Part shown: piece by piece, positions 7,979-17,062 of the stretch | Layout: each line of letters opens with the position of its first letter | How positions within the stretch are numbered: position 1 is the first letter of the stretch | NCBI RefSeq assembly: GCF_014651495.1 | Contig: NZ_BMWZ01000005.1 | Span: 1 to 64,000, forward strand | Length of the DNA stretch: 64,000 bases | Direction of reading: 5' to 3' | Origin: Algibacter mikhailovii | GTDB lineage: Bacteria > Bacteroidota > Bacteroidia > Flavobacteriales > Flavobacteriaceae | The notes under the pieces: generated by a model | Database searches by the model: none | What the model was told of the DNA's origin: nothing | What the model saw: only the letters and a program-made list of their open reading frames with translations | Program-made: the position numbers and the translations under genes

Positions 7979-9284
7979 AATTTTATTTAAACATATAGAT
8001 AATTCGTCATTAGTTATATTTAGAATTATTTTTGGGTTATTATGTTTTTTAGAATCTGTTGGTGCCATATTTACGGGCTGGGTAAAGCGAACCTTAGTAG
8101 ATCCAGAATTCACATTTAATTTTATTGGTTTTGAGTTTTTGCAACCCCTTCCGGGCAATGGTATGTATTACTACTATGCCATAATGGGGGTTTTTGGTTT
8201 ATTAATCATGGTTGGTTTTAAATACAGATTAAGCATGATTAGTTTTGCTTTAATGTGGTCTGCTACTTATTTAATGCAAAAATCATCTTATAATAATCAT
8301 TACTACTTATTAATCCTCCTTAGTGGGTTAATGGTGTTTTTACCTGCTCATAAACAGGCTTCTGTAGATGCGTTAAGGCATCCCGAACTAAAAAGGGATT
8401 CCATGCCGCAATGGTGTCAATATGTAATTATTTTACAGCTTTTTATAGTCTATACGTATGCATCACTTGCCAAACTATATCCAGATTGGTTAGATGCTAC
8501 TGTTGTTGCTAATTTGATGCGCGGGAAGCAAAATTATTTTTTAGTAGGCGAGATGCTTCAGCAAAAATGGTTCCACTACTTCTTGGCTTATGGGGGTATT
8601 CTGTTTGATGGGTTAATTGTTCCTTTATTATTGTTTAAACCTACTAGGAAATATGCGTTTTTTACATCCATATTTTTTCACCTGTTTAATTCGTTTGTAT
8701 TACAAATTGGGATTTTCCCTTACTTATCATTAGCATTTACCTTATTCTTTTTTCCTGCAGAACAAATTCAAAAACGTTGGCTTAAAAAGAAACCATTTTA
8801 TGCAAAGGGAGAGGTCATTATTCCAAAAATGAGAACACCAATCATAATAGTGTTACTCATCTATTTTTGTATTCAAATTGGGTTGCCGGTAAGGCATCAT
8901 TTCATTGAGGATGATGTGCTTTGGACCGAAGAGGCCCATAGGTTATCATGGCGTATGATGTTGCGAACTAAATCTGGATTTATAACCTATTGGGTTGAAA
9001 ACAAAGCAACGGGGAAACGTTTCAAAATAGATTTAGACCATTATTTAAGTGCAAAACAAAAACGTTCGGCCAGTACAAAACCAGACGTAATTTGGCAGTT
9101 TTCAAAACGTTTAAAAGACAAGTTTAAAAAGGATGGCCAAGATGTGGCAGTTTATGTGCATAGCATGTTAAGCGTTAATGGTAAACCCTACAAACAGTTT
9201 ATAAACCCTGATGTTGATATAGCTAGTGTTGAATGGGATGTTTTTAAACACAGTCCATGGATTTTACCATCAAAACAAGATTGA
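7968..9284 (+). CDS. HTTM-domain membrane protein (vitamin K-dependent carboxylase-like)
   Basis: This 438-residue protein carries several membrane helices (for example FRIIFGLLCFLESVGAIFTG, YYYAIMGVFGLLIMVGF, FFTSIFFHLFNSFVLQIGIF) and a C-terminal soluble part, the plan of bacterial HTTM proteins related to vitamin K-dependent gamma-carboxylase. Family-like segments are YASLAKLYPDWLDA and the region HHFIEDDVLWTEEAHRLSWR. Whether it carboxylates anything is not known; most bacterial HTTM proteins are uncharacterised. The 11-base overlap with ribF suggests translational coupling with a flavin gene. The next gene, serS, appears to have its own promoter within this gene's 3' end. Confidence 0.85.
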   Translation: MLNRILFKHIDNSSLVIFRIIFGLLCFLESVGAIFTGWVKRTLVDPEFTFNFIGFEFLQPLPGNGMYYYYAIMGVFGLLIMVGFKYRLSMISFALMWSATYLMQKSSYNNHYYLLILLSGLMVFLPAHKQASVDALRHPELKRDSMPQWCQYVIILQLFIVYTYASLAKLYPDWLDATVVANLMRGKQNYFLVGEMLQQKWFHYFLAYGGILFDGLIVPLLLFKPTRKYAFFTSIFFHLFNSFVLQIGIFPYLSLAFTLFFFPAEQIQKRWLKKKPFYAKGEVIIPKMRTPIIIVLLIYFCIQIGLPVRHHFIEDDVLWTEEAHRLSWRMMLRTKSGFITYWVENKATGKRFKIDLDHYLSAKQKRSASTKPDVIWQFSKRLKDKFKKDGQDVAVYVHSMLSVNGKPYKQFINPDVDIASVEWDVFKHSPWILPSKQD

Positions 9285-9309
9285 TTATCTGCGTAATTCA
9301 TTAAATTTG
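9281..9309 (+). promoter_or_regulatory. Putative promoter of serS
   Basis: TTG at 9281-9283, an 18-base spacer and TAAATTTG at 9302-9309 match the Bacteroidota -33/-7 promoter well. The -33 element overlaps the stop codon of the HTTM gene, and the ATG of serS follows 18 bases after the -7. Confidence 0.7.
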
Positions 9310-9327
9310 TCCCTTAAATTTTAAGAC

Positions 9328-10599
9328 ATGTTGCAAGTTGCCTTTATTAGAGAAAACAAAGAATTAGTTGTTGAACGCCTAGCAAAACGTAATATTAATG
9401 CGGTTGAAATGATTGGTGATGTGATAACTTTTGATGAGGACAGAAGACGTCTTCAAGCTGAATTAGATACCACATTGGCTGAGTCTAATAGATTGTCAAA
9501 AGAAATTGGTAATTTATATAAATCAGGGGCAGTTGAGGAGGCAAATGCTTTAAAAGAAAAAACAAGTCTTTTAAAAGACAGTTCTAAAGAACTTGCTGAA
9601 TTGTTGAACAGCAAAACCGAGGCTTTAACGGAGTTGCTCTATAAGATACCCAATATACCCAATGAGATCGTTCCAAGAGGAAATTCTGAATTGGACAATG
9701 AAGAAATATTCGCTGCTGGTGATGTGCCAAAATTACATAGTAAGGCCTTGCCACATTGGGAGTTGGCTAAGAAGTATGATATTATAGATTTTGAATTAGG
9801 TAATAAGATTACTGGAGCCGGTTTTCCCGTTTATAAAGGTAAGGGTGCTCGATTACAACGTGCTTTAATTGCTTATTTTTTAGATAAGAATACCGCTGCG
9901 GGTTATACAGAATATCAGTTGCCATTATTGGTAAATGAAGCCTCAGGAATAGGTACGGGGCAGTTGCCTGATAAGGAAGGCCAGATGTATCATGTTACTG
10001 AAGATAATTTATATTTAATACCAACAGCTGAAGTGCCAGGGACCAATATCTTTAGAGATGTGGTTTTAGGAGAAAGTGAACTTCCTGTTTGTATTACCGG
10101 ATATACACCTTGCTTTAGAAGAGAGGCAGGGAGCTATGGCGCTCATGTGAGAGGTTTAAATAGGTTACATCAGTTTGATAAGGTTGAACTTATACGAGTT
10201 GAACATCCCAGTAAATCTTATGAAGCTCTAGATGGTATGGTAGATCACGTAAAGGACATCTTAAAAGAACTAAAACTGCCATACCGTATTTTACGCTTAT
10301 GTGGCGGAGATACCTCTTTTGCTTCTGCATTAACCTATGATTTTGAGGTGTTTTCAACCGCACAAGATAGATGGTTAGAAATTTCATCAATATCTAACTT
10401 TGAAACCTTTCAAGCCAATCGATTAAAGCTGCGTTATAAAAATAAGGATGGTAAAAATGAATTGGCGCATACCCTTAATGGAAGTTCTTTAGCCTTGCCA
10501 AGAGTGCTTGCAGGGATACTTGAAAACTATCAAACGGAGGCCGGTATTGTAATTCCGGACGTATTACAATCTTATACTGGTTTTTCTATTATTGATTAA
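9328..10599 (+). CDS. serS: Seryl-tRNA synthetase
   Basis: This class II enzyme charges tRNA-Ser. It has the expected 423 residues. Residues about 1-110 form the tRNA-binding coiled-coil arm (DEDRRRLQAELDTTLAESNR ... LKEKTSLLKDSSKELAELL). The catalytic core has TAEVPGTNIFRDVVL, motif 2 in CFRREAGSYGAHVRGLNR with LHQFDKVELI, and motif 3 near LNGSSLALPRVLAGILENYQ. It has its own promoter overlapping the HTTM stop codon. No strong terminator directly follows; the one at 11042-11068 may serve it or the small frame at 10772. Confidence 0.97.
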   Translation: MLQVAFIRENKELVVERLAKRNINAVEMIGDVITFDEDRRRLQAELDTTLAESNRLSKEIGNLYKSGAVEEANALKEKTSLLKDSSKELAELLNSKTEALTELLYKIPNIPNEIVPRGNSELDNEEIFAAGDVPKLHSKALPHWELAKKYDIIDFELGNKITGAGFPVYKGKGARLQRALIAYFLDKNTAAGYTEYQLPLLVNEASGIGTGQLPDKEGQMYHVTEDNLYLIPTAEVPGTNIFRDVVLGESELPVCITGYTPCFRREAGSYGAHVRGLNRLHQFDKVELIRVEHPSKSYEALDGMVDHVKDILKELKLPYRILRLCGGDTSFASALTYDFEVFSTAQDRWLEISSISNFETFQANRLKLRYKNKDGKNELAHTLNGSSLALPRVLAGILENYQTEAGIVIPDVLQSYTGFSIID

Positions 10600-10771
10600 G
10601 CTGTTTTTAAAATAAAAACTAAAGTTAATTCTTACATATATAGGTTTTTAGGTTTAAATAATCGTTGAAATGCATGTTTTTGACGCTGTTTAACGAAATT
10701 ATGATGATTTCTTCGTGTTTTTGGTAAAAAATATTGAAGTTAGCAGGAGTAAATTGTTAAACCTACTAACC

Positions 10772-10894
10772 ATGAAGAATTTTAAACGTCTACTTTTAAT
10801 AATTGCTTTAGTGTTTGTTGCTAGTAAAGTATTGTCCTCAGATTTTGAATTAATCAAATCTGAAGATAATAATACTGCGATTGTAAGCAAATAG
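10772..10894 (+). CDS. Putative 40-residue membrane or secreted peptide
   Basis: A short frame encodes MKNFKRLLLIIALVFVASKV followed by a polar tail (LSSDFELIKSEDNNTAIVSK). A basic start, a hydrophobic stretch at residues 7-17 and an acidic C-terminal half look like a small signal-peptide or single-pass peptide. A purine-rich aggag lies 26 bases upstream, too far to be a ribosome site. The hydrophobic plan is the only support; no family is recognised. A longer frame on the opposite strand at 10699-10890 has no such features and is ignored. Confidence 0.4.
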   Translation: MKNFKRLLLIIALVFVASKVLSSDFELIKSEDNNTAIVSK

Positions 10895-11041
10895 GGATTT
10901 TATTCAAAAGTACCATTCTTGATGCAACCTGAATTTTTTTTGACATAGTCATTCTTGTCTTTTTACGAGATTTTAAAGACTGTCCCCAATCGAGTGTTTA
11001 ATTAACAGTAGTTAATAAAGATTTATTATTGGTTGGTTTGT

Positions 11042-11068
11042 GCCCGAATTTTATTCGGGCCTTTTTTA
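11042..11068 (+). terminator. Rho-independent terminator before the TPR gene
   Basis: GCCCGAAT (11042-11049) pairs perfectly with ATTCGGGC (11053-11060) around TTT and runs into C and six T. It ends rightward transcription from serS or from the small frame at 10772. The 147 bases between that frame and the hairpin contain no recognised gene. Confidence 0.85.
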
Positions 11069-11094
11069 TAATAATATTTAGAAATACAACATAC

Positions 11095-11102
11095 TACATT
11101 TG
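11095..11102 (+). promoter_or_regulatory. Putative -7 element for the TPR-protein gene
   Basis: TACATTTG is a full TAnnTTTG match located between the terminator and the ATG at 11116. The leader would be only a few bases long, favouring near-leaderless translation. Confidence 0.55.
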
Positions 11103-11115
11103 TTATATTTACCAT

Positions 11116-12891
11116 ATGCGATTTCTATTCATATTATTTTTACTAGTTTCTACAAAAATATTGGCCCAAGGCGATATTATTGCCAAGAATTATTTTAAAA
11201 AGGGCGATTATGAAAAAGCACTAATTGAGTACAAAAAGCTCTATGCTAATTCGCCTTCAAACATGACTTACATTAAACAAATAGTCAATTCATATGAACA
11301 ATTAGAGCAGTATGATGAAGCTGAAAAATTTCTTAAAGCTTTAATAGCCCGCGTACAGTATCCTGCCTTTTATGTGGAATTAGGACATAATTATCAACTT
11401 AAAAACGATTTGGAAAATGCCGAAATTAATTATCAGAAGGCATTATCAAGTATAGATGATAAAGTCACTAATGTATTTACTGTGGCTAGAGGTTTTCAAG
11501 ACCATTCGCTCTTAAATGAAGCTGCCGAGGCCTATGAAAAGGCCATGCGCCTAAAACCAGATTTAAATTTTAACGTGCAGTTGGCTCAAATTTATGGAGA
11601 GCAGGGAGATATTGAAAAAATGTTCGATAGCTATATGAATTATGCTCTAATTAATCCCCTTGCGTCAGATGATGTGAAACGAGCAATAAACGATTTTATA
11701 AGTGAAGACGCCTACAATGAGAACAATATTTTGCTCAGAAAAATTTTGTTAAGTAGGCTACAAAAAGAACCAAATGTTATTTGGAATTCGTTTTTGAGTT
11801 GGCTTTTTATTCAGCAAAAGGATTTTAAAAAGGCTTTTGTACAAGAAAAAGCTATTTTTAAAAGAGAGCAGAAGAGCTTAGATAGGATCCTAGAATTAGC
11901 TGCTATTGCGGCTAATGAAAATGATACAGACGTTGCTAAAACTATTTATAACTATGTTATTGATACTGCTCAAGACCATGAAATACAACTAAAGGCACAT
12001 TATGATTTATTGCAATTGGAAATTAAAAGCAGTTCAAAAAGCAATTATAGTACCTATAACGCAGCGTATTTGAACTTGCTAGATACCTTTGGACGCAACG
12101 CAGAAACCTTAGAATTACAATTGTCTTATGCGCATTTTTTGGCTTTTTATTTGGGTGAAACAAATGAGGCCATATCCTTTTTAGAAGAGAGTTTAAAGCA
12201 ACCGCTTAGTAGGACAGAAAAGGCCCGTGTGAAACTAAAGCTGGGCGACGTGCTAGTTTTAAAGGAACAGTTTAATAAAGCACTGATTTACTATACGCAA
12301 ATTCAGCGTAATCTTAAAAACAGCACGATTTCTCAAGAAGCACGTTTTAAAGTGGCCAAAACCAGTTATTATAAAGGAGATTTTAAATGGGCAGAATCTC
12401 AACTTAAAATTCTGAAAGCTTCAACATCTCAGCTCATAGCCAATGATGCCCTAGCATTGAAATTATTAATATCAGATAACAAATATGAAGATTCACTACA
12501 AACAGCTTTAAAACTTTATGCTAAAGCTGATTTATTATCATTTCAGAATAGAAATGAGGAAGCCATAACGTTACTTGATAAGATATTAGACGAACATAAA
12601 ACAGAGCCCATAGTCGCACAAGCGCTATATAAGCAAGCCAAGTTATTTGAAATTGAATTGGAGTTCAAAAAAGCGGCAGTTAACTATGAAGCCATCATAT
12701 CAAATTTTAGGGATGGTGTGTTAGTTGACGATGCCTATTTTTATTTGGCTGAAATATATGAGAAACAGCTCAATAAGCCTGAACAGGCGAAAATGTTATA
12801 TGAAAAAATAATTTTCTATCATGCAGACAGCATCTTTTTTGTCGATGCCAGAAAACGCTATAGAACTTTGCGTGGAGATGCCATAAATTAG
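11116..12891 (+). CDS. Exported tetratricopeptide-repeat protein
   Basis: This 591-residue protein begins with a signal peptide (MRFLFILFLLVSTKILAQGD) and is otherwise helical repeats of TPR type, clear at residues about 20-170 (KNYFKKGDYEKALIEYKKLY, LENAEINYQKALSS, NEAAEAYEKAMRLKPD) and again from 360 to 590 (GDVLVLKEQFNKALIYYTQI, ANYEAIISNF-like pairs, KPEQAKMLYEKIIFYH). It probably acts in the periplasm as a scaffold; no enzyme domain is visible. The start at 11116 is chosen because an upstream in-frame ATG at 11029 would place the terminator and promoter inside the gene. It is followed after 4 bases by a GNAT gene. Confidence 0.88.
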   Translation: MRFLFILFLLVSTKILAQGDIIAKNYFKKGDYEKALIEYKKLYANSPSNMTYIKQIVNSYEQLEQYDEAEKFLKALIARVQYPAFYVELGHNYQLKNDLENAEINYQKALSSIDDKVTNVFTVARGFQDHSLLNEAAEAYEKAMRLKPDLNFNVQLAQIYGEQGDIEKMFDSYMNYALINPLASDDVKRAINDFISEDAYNENNILLRKILLSRLQKEPNVIWNSFLSWLFIQQKDFKKAFVQEKAIFKREQKSLDRILELAAIAANENDTDVAKTIYNYVIDTAQDHEIQLKAHYDLLQLEIKSSSKSNYSTYNAAYLNLLDTFGRNAETLELQLSYAHFLAFYLGETNEAISFLEESLKQPLSRTEKARVKLKLGDVLVLKEQFNKALIYYTQIQRNLKNSTISQEARFKVAKTSYYKGDFKWAESQLKILKASTSQLIANDALALKLLISDNKYEDSLQTALKLYAKADLLSFQNRNEEAITLLDKILDEHKTEPIVAQALYKQAKLFEIELEFKKAAVNYEAIISNFRDGVLVDDAYFYLAEIYEKQLNKPEQAKMLYEKIIFYHADSIFFVDARKRYRTLRGDAIN

Positions 12892-12895
12892 AAAA

Positions 12896-13405
12896 ATGAT
12901 TGCGGAAACATCACGTTTAATTTTAACTAAATTCACACTTGATGACGCGCCATTTTTTATGGAATTAGTGAATACACCGCATTGGATTAAATTTATTGGG
13001 GACAGAAACATAAGAACCCTTAAAGATGCCGAACAAAAAATTAAAAGCGGTCATTTTAAAAGTTATAAATCCTATGGTTTTGGGTTTTATAAAGTGCTAT
13101 TAAAGGAAGAAAACAATAAAGCTATTGGTACATGTGGCCTCATAAAAAGAGATACTTTGGTTGATGTGGATATAGGATTTGCCTTTTTGCCAAATTATGA
13201 AAGTAAAGGATTTGGATATGAGTCTGCCAGCGCTGTTATGAAACTGGCCAAAAATACGTTTAATTTAAAAAGACTAGTAGCCATTACAAATCCCGAGAAT
13301 AAAAAATCAATTGGGCTTTTAGAAAAATTAGGATTAACTTTTGAAAAACGGATAAAACCCTTTGAAGATGATAAGGAACTTCTGTTATTTGCAAAAAAAT
13401 TATAA
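12896..13405 (+). CDS. GNAT acetyltransferase, RimJ/RimL type
   Basis: This 169-residue protein has the pattern of RimJ/RimL N-acetyltransferases: ETSRLILTKFTLDDAPFFME at the N terminus, DIGFAFLPNYESKGFGYESA (acetyl-CoA binding; GFG instead of the more usual RGKGY/GYG) near residues 90-110, and LVAITNPENKKSIGLLEKLG in the C-terminal part. These enzymes transfer acetyl groups to protein N termini or small amines; the substrate here is unknown. It is 4 bases after the TPR gene and 2 before the DUF4286 gene, so likely in one operon. Confidence 0.9.
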   Translation: MIAETSRLILTKFTLDDAPFFMELVNTPHWIKFIGDRNIRTLKDAEQKIKSGHFKSYKSYGFGFYKVLLKEENNKAIGTCGLIKRDTLVDVDIGFAFLPNYESKGFGYESASAVMKLAKNTFNLKRLVAITNPENKKSIGLLEKLGLTFEKRIKPFEDDKELLLFAKKL

Positions 13406-13407
13406 AG

Positions 13408-13731
13408 ATGTATATATATAATGTGACGGTAAACATTGATGAATCTATTCATGAAGAATGGCTTAAATGGATTAAAGAACATATTCCTCAAGTATTAGGA
13501 ACGGGTAAGTTTGAGAAGGCTACTTTAACACGGGTCTTAGTAGAAGAGGATATGGGCGGTTGTACATATTCAATACAGTATAAAACCTATTCTAGAGAAG
13601 CTCTAGATGCCTATTATAGAGAAGATGCTGATAAATTAAGAAATGAAGGCTTGAAAAAATTTGCAGATAAAATGCTAGCCTTTAGAACAGAACTTCAAAT
13701 TATTGATGAATACACGGTAAATTTTAAATAG
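13408..13731 (+). CDS. DUF4286 family protein
   Basis: This 107-residue cytoplasmic protein matches the small DUF4286 family found in Bacteroidota (YIYNVTVNIDESIHEEWLKW ... TYSIQYKTYSREALDAYY). The alternating strand/helix pattern suggests a ferredoxin-like alpha/beta dimer, but no function is established. It is located 2 bases after the GNAT gene and 51 bases before rsmA, an arrangement often seen in related genomes. Confidence 0.88.
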   Translation: MYIYNVTVNIDESIHEEWLKWIKEHIPQVLGTGKFEKATLTRVLVEEDMGGCTYSIQYKTYSREALDAYYREDADKLRNEGLKKFADKMLAFRTELQIIDEYTVNFK

Positions 13732-13782
13732 TTTAGATTTGTACTCAAATTGAACTATTAATAACAATTTAATTTAAGATTC

Positions 13783-14577
13783 TTGGCCAATAAGCACGAT
13801 CAGCATCAGGTAAAAGCTAAAAAACACCTAGGACAGCACTTTTTAAAAGATGAATCTGTTGCACAAAAAATTGCAGATACCCTAACATTGACAGGGTATA
13901 AGAATGTTTTAGAAATAGGCCCAGGAATGGGGGTGCTTACCAAGTATTTACTTAAAAAAGAGACCACAACTTACGTGGTTGAAATCGATTCAGAATCGGT
14001 AGAATACCTGCAATCCAATTATCTTAACTTAGCCCCTAGAATTATAGAAAAGGACTTTTTAAAATATGATTTAAATGAAGTTTTTCAACATGAACCTTTT
14101 GCCATAATTGGAAATTTTCCATATAATATTTCGACTCAAATTGTATTTAAAACTTTGGAAATGCGGCATCAAATTCCCGAGTTTTCAGGAATGTTTCAAA
14201 AGGAAGTAGCACAGCGAATTTGTTCAAAAGAAGGCAGCAAGGTCTATGGGATTCTATCCGTTTTAACCCAAGCATTTTATGATGCGGAGTACTTATTTAC
14301 AGTACCTCCTAATGTTTTTAATCCCCCACCAAAGGTAGATTCTGGTGTGCTGAGACTCACTAGGAAAGAAAACTATGCGCTCCCTTGCGATGAGAAATTG
14401 TTTTTCAGAACTGTAAAAACAGCCTTTCAACAGCGTAGAAAAACACTTAGAAACAGTTTAAAAACCTTCAATTTATCCGATAATTTAAAAGCAAATAGTA
14501 TATTTGGCAAACGTCCAGAGCAATTAAATGTTCAAGAATTTATTGACCTCACATTATTGCTTGAAGAAGATGCTTAA
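13783..14577 (+). CDS. rsmA: 16S rRNA dimethyladenosine transferase (KsgA)
   Basis: The enzyme dimethylates two adjacent adenines near the 3' end of 16S rRNA during small-subunit assembly. The frame begins with TTG, since no ATG fits ahead of the conserved [14 protein letters not shown] near residues 11-24. The SAM site is [12 protein letters not shown], and the catalytic motif is NFPYNIS, the usual NLPY with F in place of L. The C-terminal helical domain includes [13 protein letters not shown]. 264 residues is the normal length. mgtE follows after 21 bases on the same strand. Confidence 0.96.
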   Translation: MANKHDQHQVKAKKHLGQHFLKDESVAQKIADTLTLTGYKNVLEIGPGMGVLTKYLLKKETTTYVVEIDSESVEYLQSNYLNLAPRIIEKDFLKYDLNEVFQHEPFAIIGNFPYNISTQIVFKTLEMRHQIPEFSGMFQKEVAQRICSKEGSKVYGILSVLTQAFYDAEYLFTVPPNVFNPPPKVDSGVLRLTRKENYALPCDEKLFFRTVKTAFQQRRKTLRNSLKTFNLSDNLKANSIFGKRPEQLNVQEFIDLTLLLEEDA

Positions 14578-14598
14578 AACCCTTTAAATGCTTTCCAT

Positions 14599-15972
14599 TT
14601 GTCAGAAGAAAAAGAAAATATACAATTTCAACTCACTGATGAGCTTATTGACAAAGTAGAATTACTTGTTGAACAAGGAAATGACACCGAATTACAGAAG
14701 CTTTTAGTTGAGTTTCATTATGCCGATATAGCCGAAATTCTAGATGAACTCAACCTAGATCAAGCGGTGTACGTTATTAAGTTATTAGATTCAGAAACCA
14801 CTTCCGATATCTTGAAGGAATTGGATGAAGGTATCAGAGAAAAAGTTTTAAGAAGCCTTTCTACTAAAGAAATTGCTGAGGAGGTTGAAGAATTGGACTC
14901 CGATGATGCGGCAGATATTATTGCAGAATTGCCAGAAGAACGTCAACAAGCGGTAATTGAGCAAATAGAAGATGAAGAACACAAGGCAGAAATCACAGAG
15001 CTTCTTACCTATGATGAAGATAGTGCAGGTGGCCTTATGGCAAAAGAGCTTGTTAAGGTATATGAAACCTGGACAGTTGCTGGCTGTATGCGCCGTATTA
15101 GAGGCCAGGCAGAAGAAGTAACCCGAGTACATTCGGTTTATGTTGTAAATAAAGAAGAAAAACTTATTGGACGTCTATCGTTAAAAGATTTGATTGTTGC
15201 CAAGAATGAAAAAAAGATTGCAGATATAGTAAAGGTTAATGTGGACTATGTAAATGTTAATGAAAATGTAGAAGAAGTGGCAAAAATCATGGCAAAATAT
15301 GATTTAGAAGCCATTCCTGTTGTTGATGATAATAAAACCCTTTTAGGAAGAATTACTATTGATGATATTGTAGATGTCATGAAAGAAGAAGCTGAAAAGG
15401 ATTATCAATTAGCTGCAGGTATTACTAGTGATGTAGAGGCTGATGATAGTATTTTGGAATTGACAAAGGCACGATTGCCTTGGCTTTTAATAGGAATGTT
15501 TGGAGGTATTGGAGCAGCGAGTATTATAAACGGGTTTAGCGATGCCATGTTAAAATTCCCTGCCTTGTTAATGTTTATTCCTTTAATTCAGGCAACGGCA
15601 GGAAATGTAGGAGTGCAATCTTCTGCTATCGTAGTTCAAGGACTAACGAATAATACCGTGGATGGAAAAATATTAAGCCGATTACTAAAAGAGTTCTTTT
15701 TGGGACTGGTAAATGGGTTGGCCATAGCCGCAATAGTTTTAGTAATTAGCCATTTTGTTTTTGAAACTTCATATTTAGAATCTTTGACAATATGTGTTGC
15801 GTTAATTACTGTAATTATAATGGCCGCATTAATTGGAACATTTGTTCCTATTTTTTTAGATAAAAGAGGTATTGATGCAGCCGTAGCCACGGGACCATTT
15901 ATTACTACTAGTAATGATGTGTTTGGTATTTTTATTTACTTTTTAATTGCAAAAATGATATTGCAATTTTAA
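14599..15972 (+). CDS. mgtE: Magnesium transporter MgtE
   Basis: This 457-residue inner-membrane channel moves Mg2+ with gating by cytoplasmic Mg2+. It starts TTG. Residues about 1-130 form the acidic helical N domain (many DE-rich repeats), 135-255 two CBS domains (AGGLMAKELVKVYETWTVAG ... LEAIPVVDDNKTLLGRITID), a linker helix with EEAEKDYQLAAGI, and about 290-457 the pore domain with five membrane helices (PWLLIGMFGGIGAASII, QATAGNVGVQSSAIVVQGL, IFIYFLIAKMIL). The GNVGVQSS segment is highly conserved in the family. It follows rsmA closely. Confidence 0.96.
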   Translation: MSEEKENIQFQLTDELIDKVELLVEQGNDTELQKLLVEFHYADIAEILDELNLDQAVYVIKLLDSETTSDILKELDEGIREKVLRSLSTKEIAEEVEELDSDDAADIIAELPEERQQAVIEQIEDEEHKAEITELLTYDEDSAGGLMAKELVKVYETWTVAGCMRRIRGQAEEVTRVHSVYVVNKEEKLIGRLSLKDLIVAKNEKKIADIVKVNVDYVNVNENVEEVAKIMAKYDLEAIPVVDDNKTLLGRITIDDIVDVMKEEAEKDYQLAAGITSDVEADDSILELTKARLPWLLIGMFGGIGAASIINGFSDAMLKFPALLMFIPLIQATAGNVGVQSSAIVVQGLTNNTVDGKILSRLLKEFFLGLVNGLAIAAIVLVISHFVFETSYLESLTICVALITVIIMAALIGTFVPIFLDKRGIDAAVATGPFITTSNDVFGIFIYFLIAKMILQF

Positions 15973-16025
15973 TTCTGGACTTTATCTTAGGATTGGACTT
16001 TACTTGGTATTTCTTCAGTCAATCT

Positions 16026-16047
16026 AATAGGCCTGTTTTATTAAATT
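16026..16047 (+). repeat. Short repeated element, copy 1
   Basis: The sequence AATAGGCCTG then TTTTATTAAATT recurs at 18713-18735 with a single inserted A. Both copies lie 27-50 bases upstream of a start codon, so they may be promoter or binding sites rather than chance matches. Confidence 0.45.
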
Positions 16048-16096
16048 CACCATCTTAACATTTTTATTGCACTCAACGACTTAGTACATTAGCAAA

Positions 16097-17032
16097 ATGA
16101 AAATCCTTCACTTAGACAGCAATCACGAGCTCCTTATACATCAATTAAATGCATTAGGCTTTGTAAATCATGAAGATTATACGTCCTCTAAATCAGAAGT
16201 TGAAGCTAAAATTGATCAATATGACGGCATTGTTTTACGAAGTCGTTTTACTATTGATAAACAGTTTTTAGATGCAGCCACAAATTTGAAATTTATAGGT
16301 CGTGTTGGTGCAGGACTAGAAAATATAGATTGTGAGTATGCCGAATCTAAAGGCGTTTTCCTAATATCCGCCCCTGAGGGCAATAGAAATGCTGTTGGTG
16401 AGCATGCACTAGGCATGTTACTCACCTTATTTAATAAACTTAACAAAGCCGATGCAGAAGTAAGCTCTGGAAAATGGTTGAGAGAAGATAATCGTGGTAT
16501 TGAGCTAGATGGTAAAACGGTTGGACTCATTGGATATGGTAATATGGGAAAGGCCTTTGCAAAAAAGCTGAGAGGCTTTGATGTTGAGGTACTTTGTTAC
16601 GATATTAAACCAAATGTAGGTGATGAGAATGCGCGACAAGTAGCCTTGCGCGAGTTTCAAGATCAAGTTGATGTTGTAAGTTTACATACACCACAAACAC
16701 CATTAACTTTGAATATGATTCAAACTGACTTTATTAATCAGTTTAAAAAAAGCTTTTGGCTAATAAATACCGCACGCGGTAAGAGCGTGGTGACCCAAGA
16801 TTTGGTATTAGCCTTAAAATCAGGTAAAATATTGGGCGCAGGACTTGATGTTTTAGAATATGAAAAAGCCTCGTTTGAAACTCTGTTTTCTGAAAAACTA
16901 CCCGAAGCATTTCAGTACCTTATTGATAATGATGCTGTTTTGCTCTCCCCTCATGTTGCGGGTTGGACCATAGAAAGCAAAGAAAAATTAGCACAAACCA
17001 TTGTAGATAAGATAACTGCAAAATTTTGTTAA
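16097..17032 (+). CDS. D-isomer-specific 2-hydroxyacid dehydrogenase (phosphoglycerate dehydrogenase-like)
   Basis: This 311-residue protein has the two-domain fold of NAD-dependent D-2-hydroxyacid dehydrogenases. The Rossmann domain shows VGLIGYGNMGKAFAKKLRGF; the catalytic triad region is visible in INTARGKSVV (Arg), the acidic DVLEYEKASF region (Glu) and SPHVAGWT (His). The substrate-entry side has GRVGAGLENIDCEYAESKGV. It lacks the C-terminal ACT/ASB domains of long SerA, so it is a short form; substrate could be 3-phosphoglycerate or another hydroxyacid. The repeated element at 16026-16047 lies upstream. Confidence 0.88.
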   Translation: MKILHLDSNHELLIHQLNALGFVNHEDYTSSKSEVEAKIDQYDGIVLRSRFTIDKQFLDAATNLKFIGRVGAGLENIDCEYAESKGVFLISAPEGNRNAVGEHALGMLLTLFNKLNKADAEVSSGKWLREDNRGIELDGKTVGLIGYGNMGKAFAKKLRGFDVEVLCYDIKPNVGDENARQVALREFQDQVDVVSLHTPQTPLTLNMIQTDFINQFKKSFWLINTARGKSVVTQDLVLALKSGKILGAGLDVLEYEKASFETLFSEKLPEAFQYLIDNDAVLLSPHVAGWTIESKEKLAQTIVDKITAKFC

Positions 17033-17035
17033 CTT

Positions 17036-17059
17036 TATATACTTTCAAAAAAGTATATA
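17036..17059. repeat. AT-rich inverted repeat before the DUF1801 gene
   Basis: TATATACTTT (17036-17045) pairs with AAAGTATATA (17050-17059) around CAAA, a 10-bp A/T-rich stem just after the dehydrogenase stop and 3 bases before the next ATG. It has no T tail after it, so it is not a clear terminator; it may mask the start codon or be a binding site. Confidence 0.4.
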
Positions 17060-17062
17060 CCT

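Noticed and set aside
10699-10890. A 63-residue frame on the minus strand after serS
   Set aside because: No family or gene-like features; it is the shadow of the smaller plus-strand frame with a signal-like sequence at 10772.
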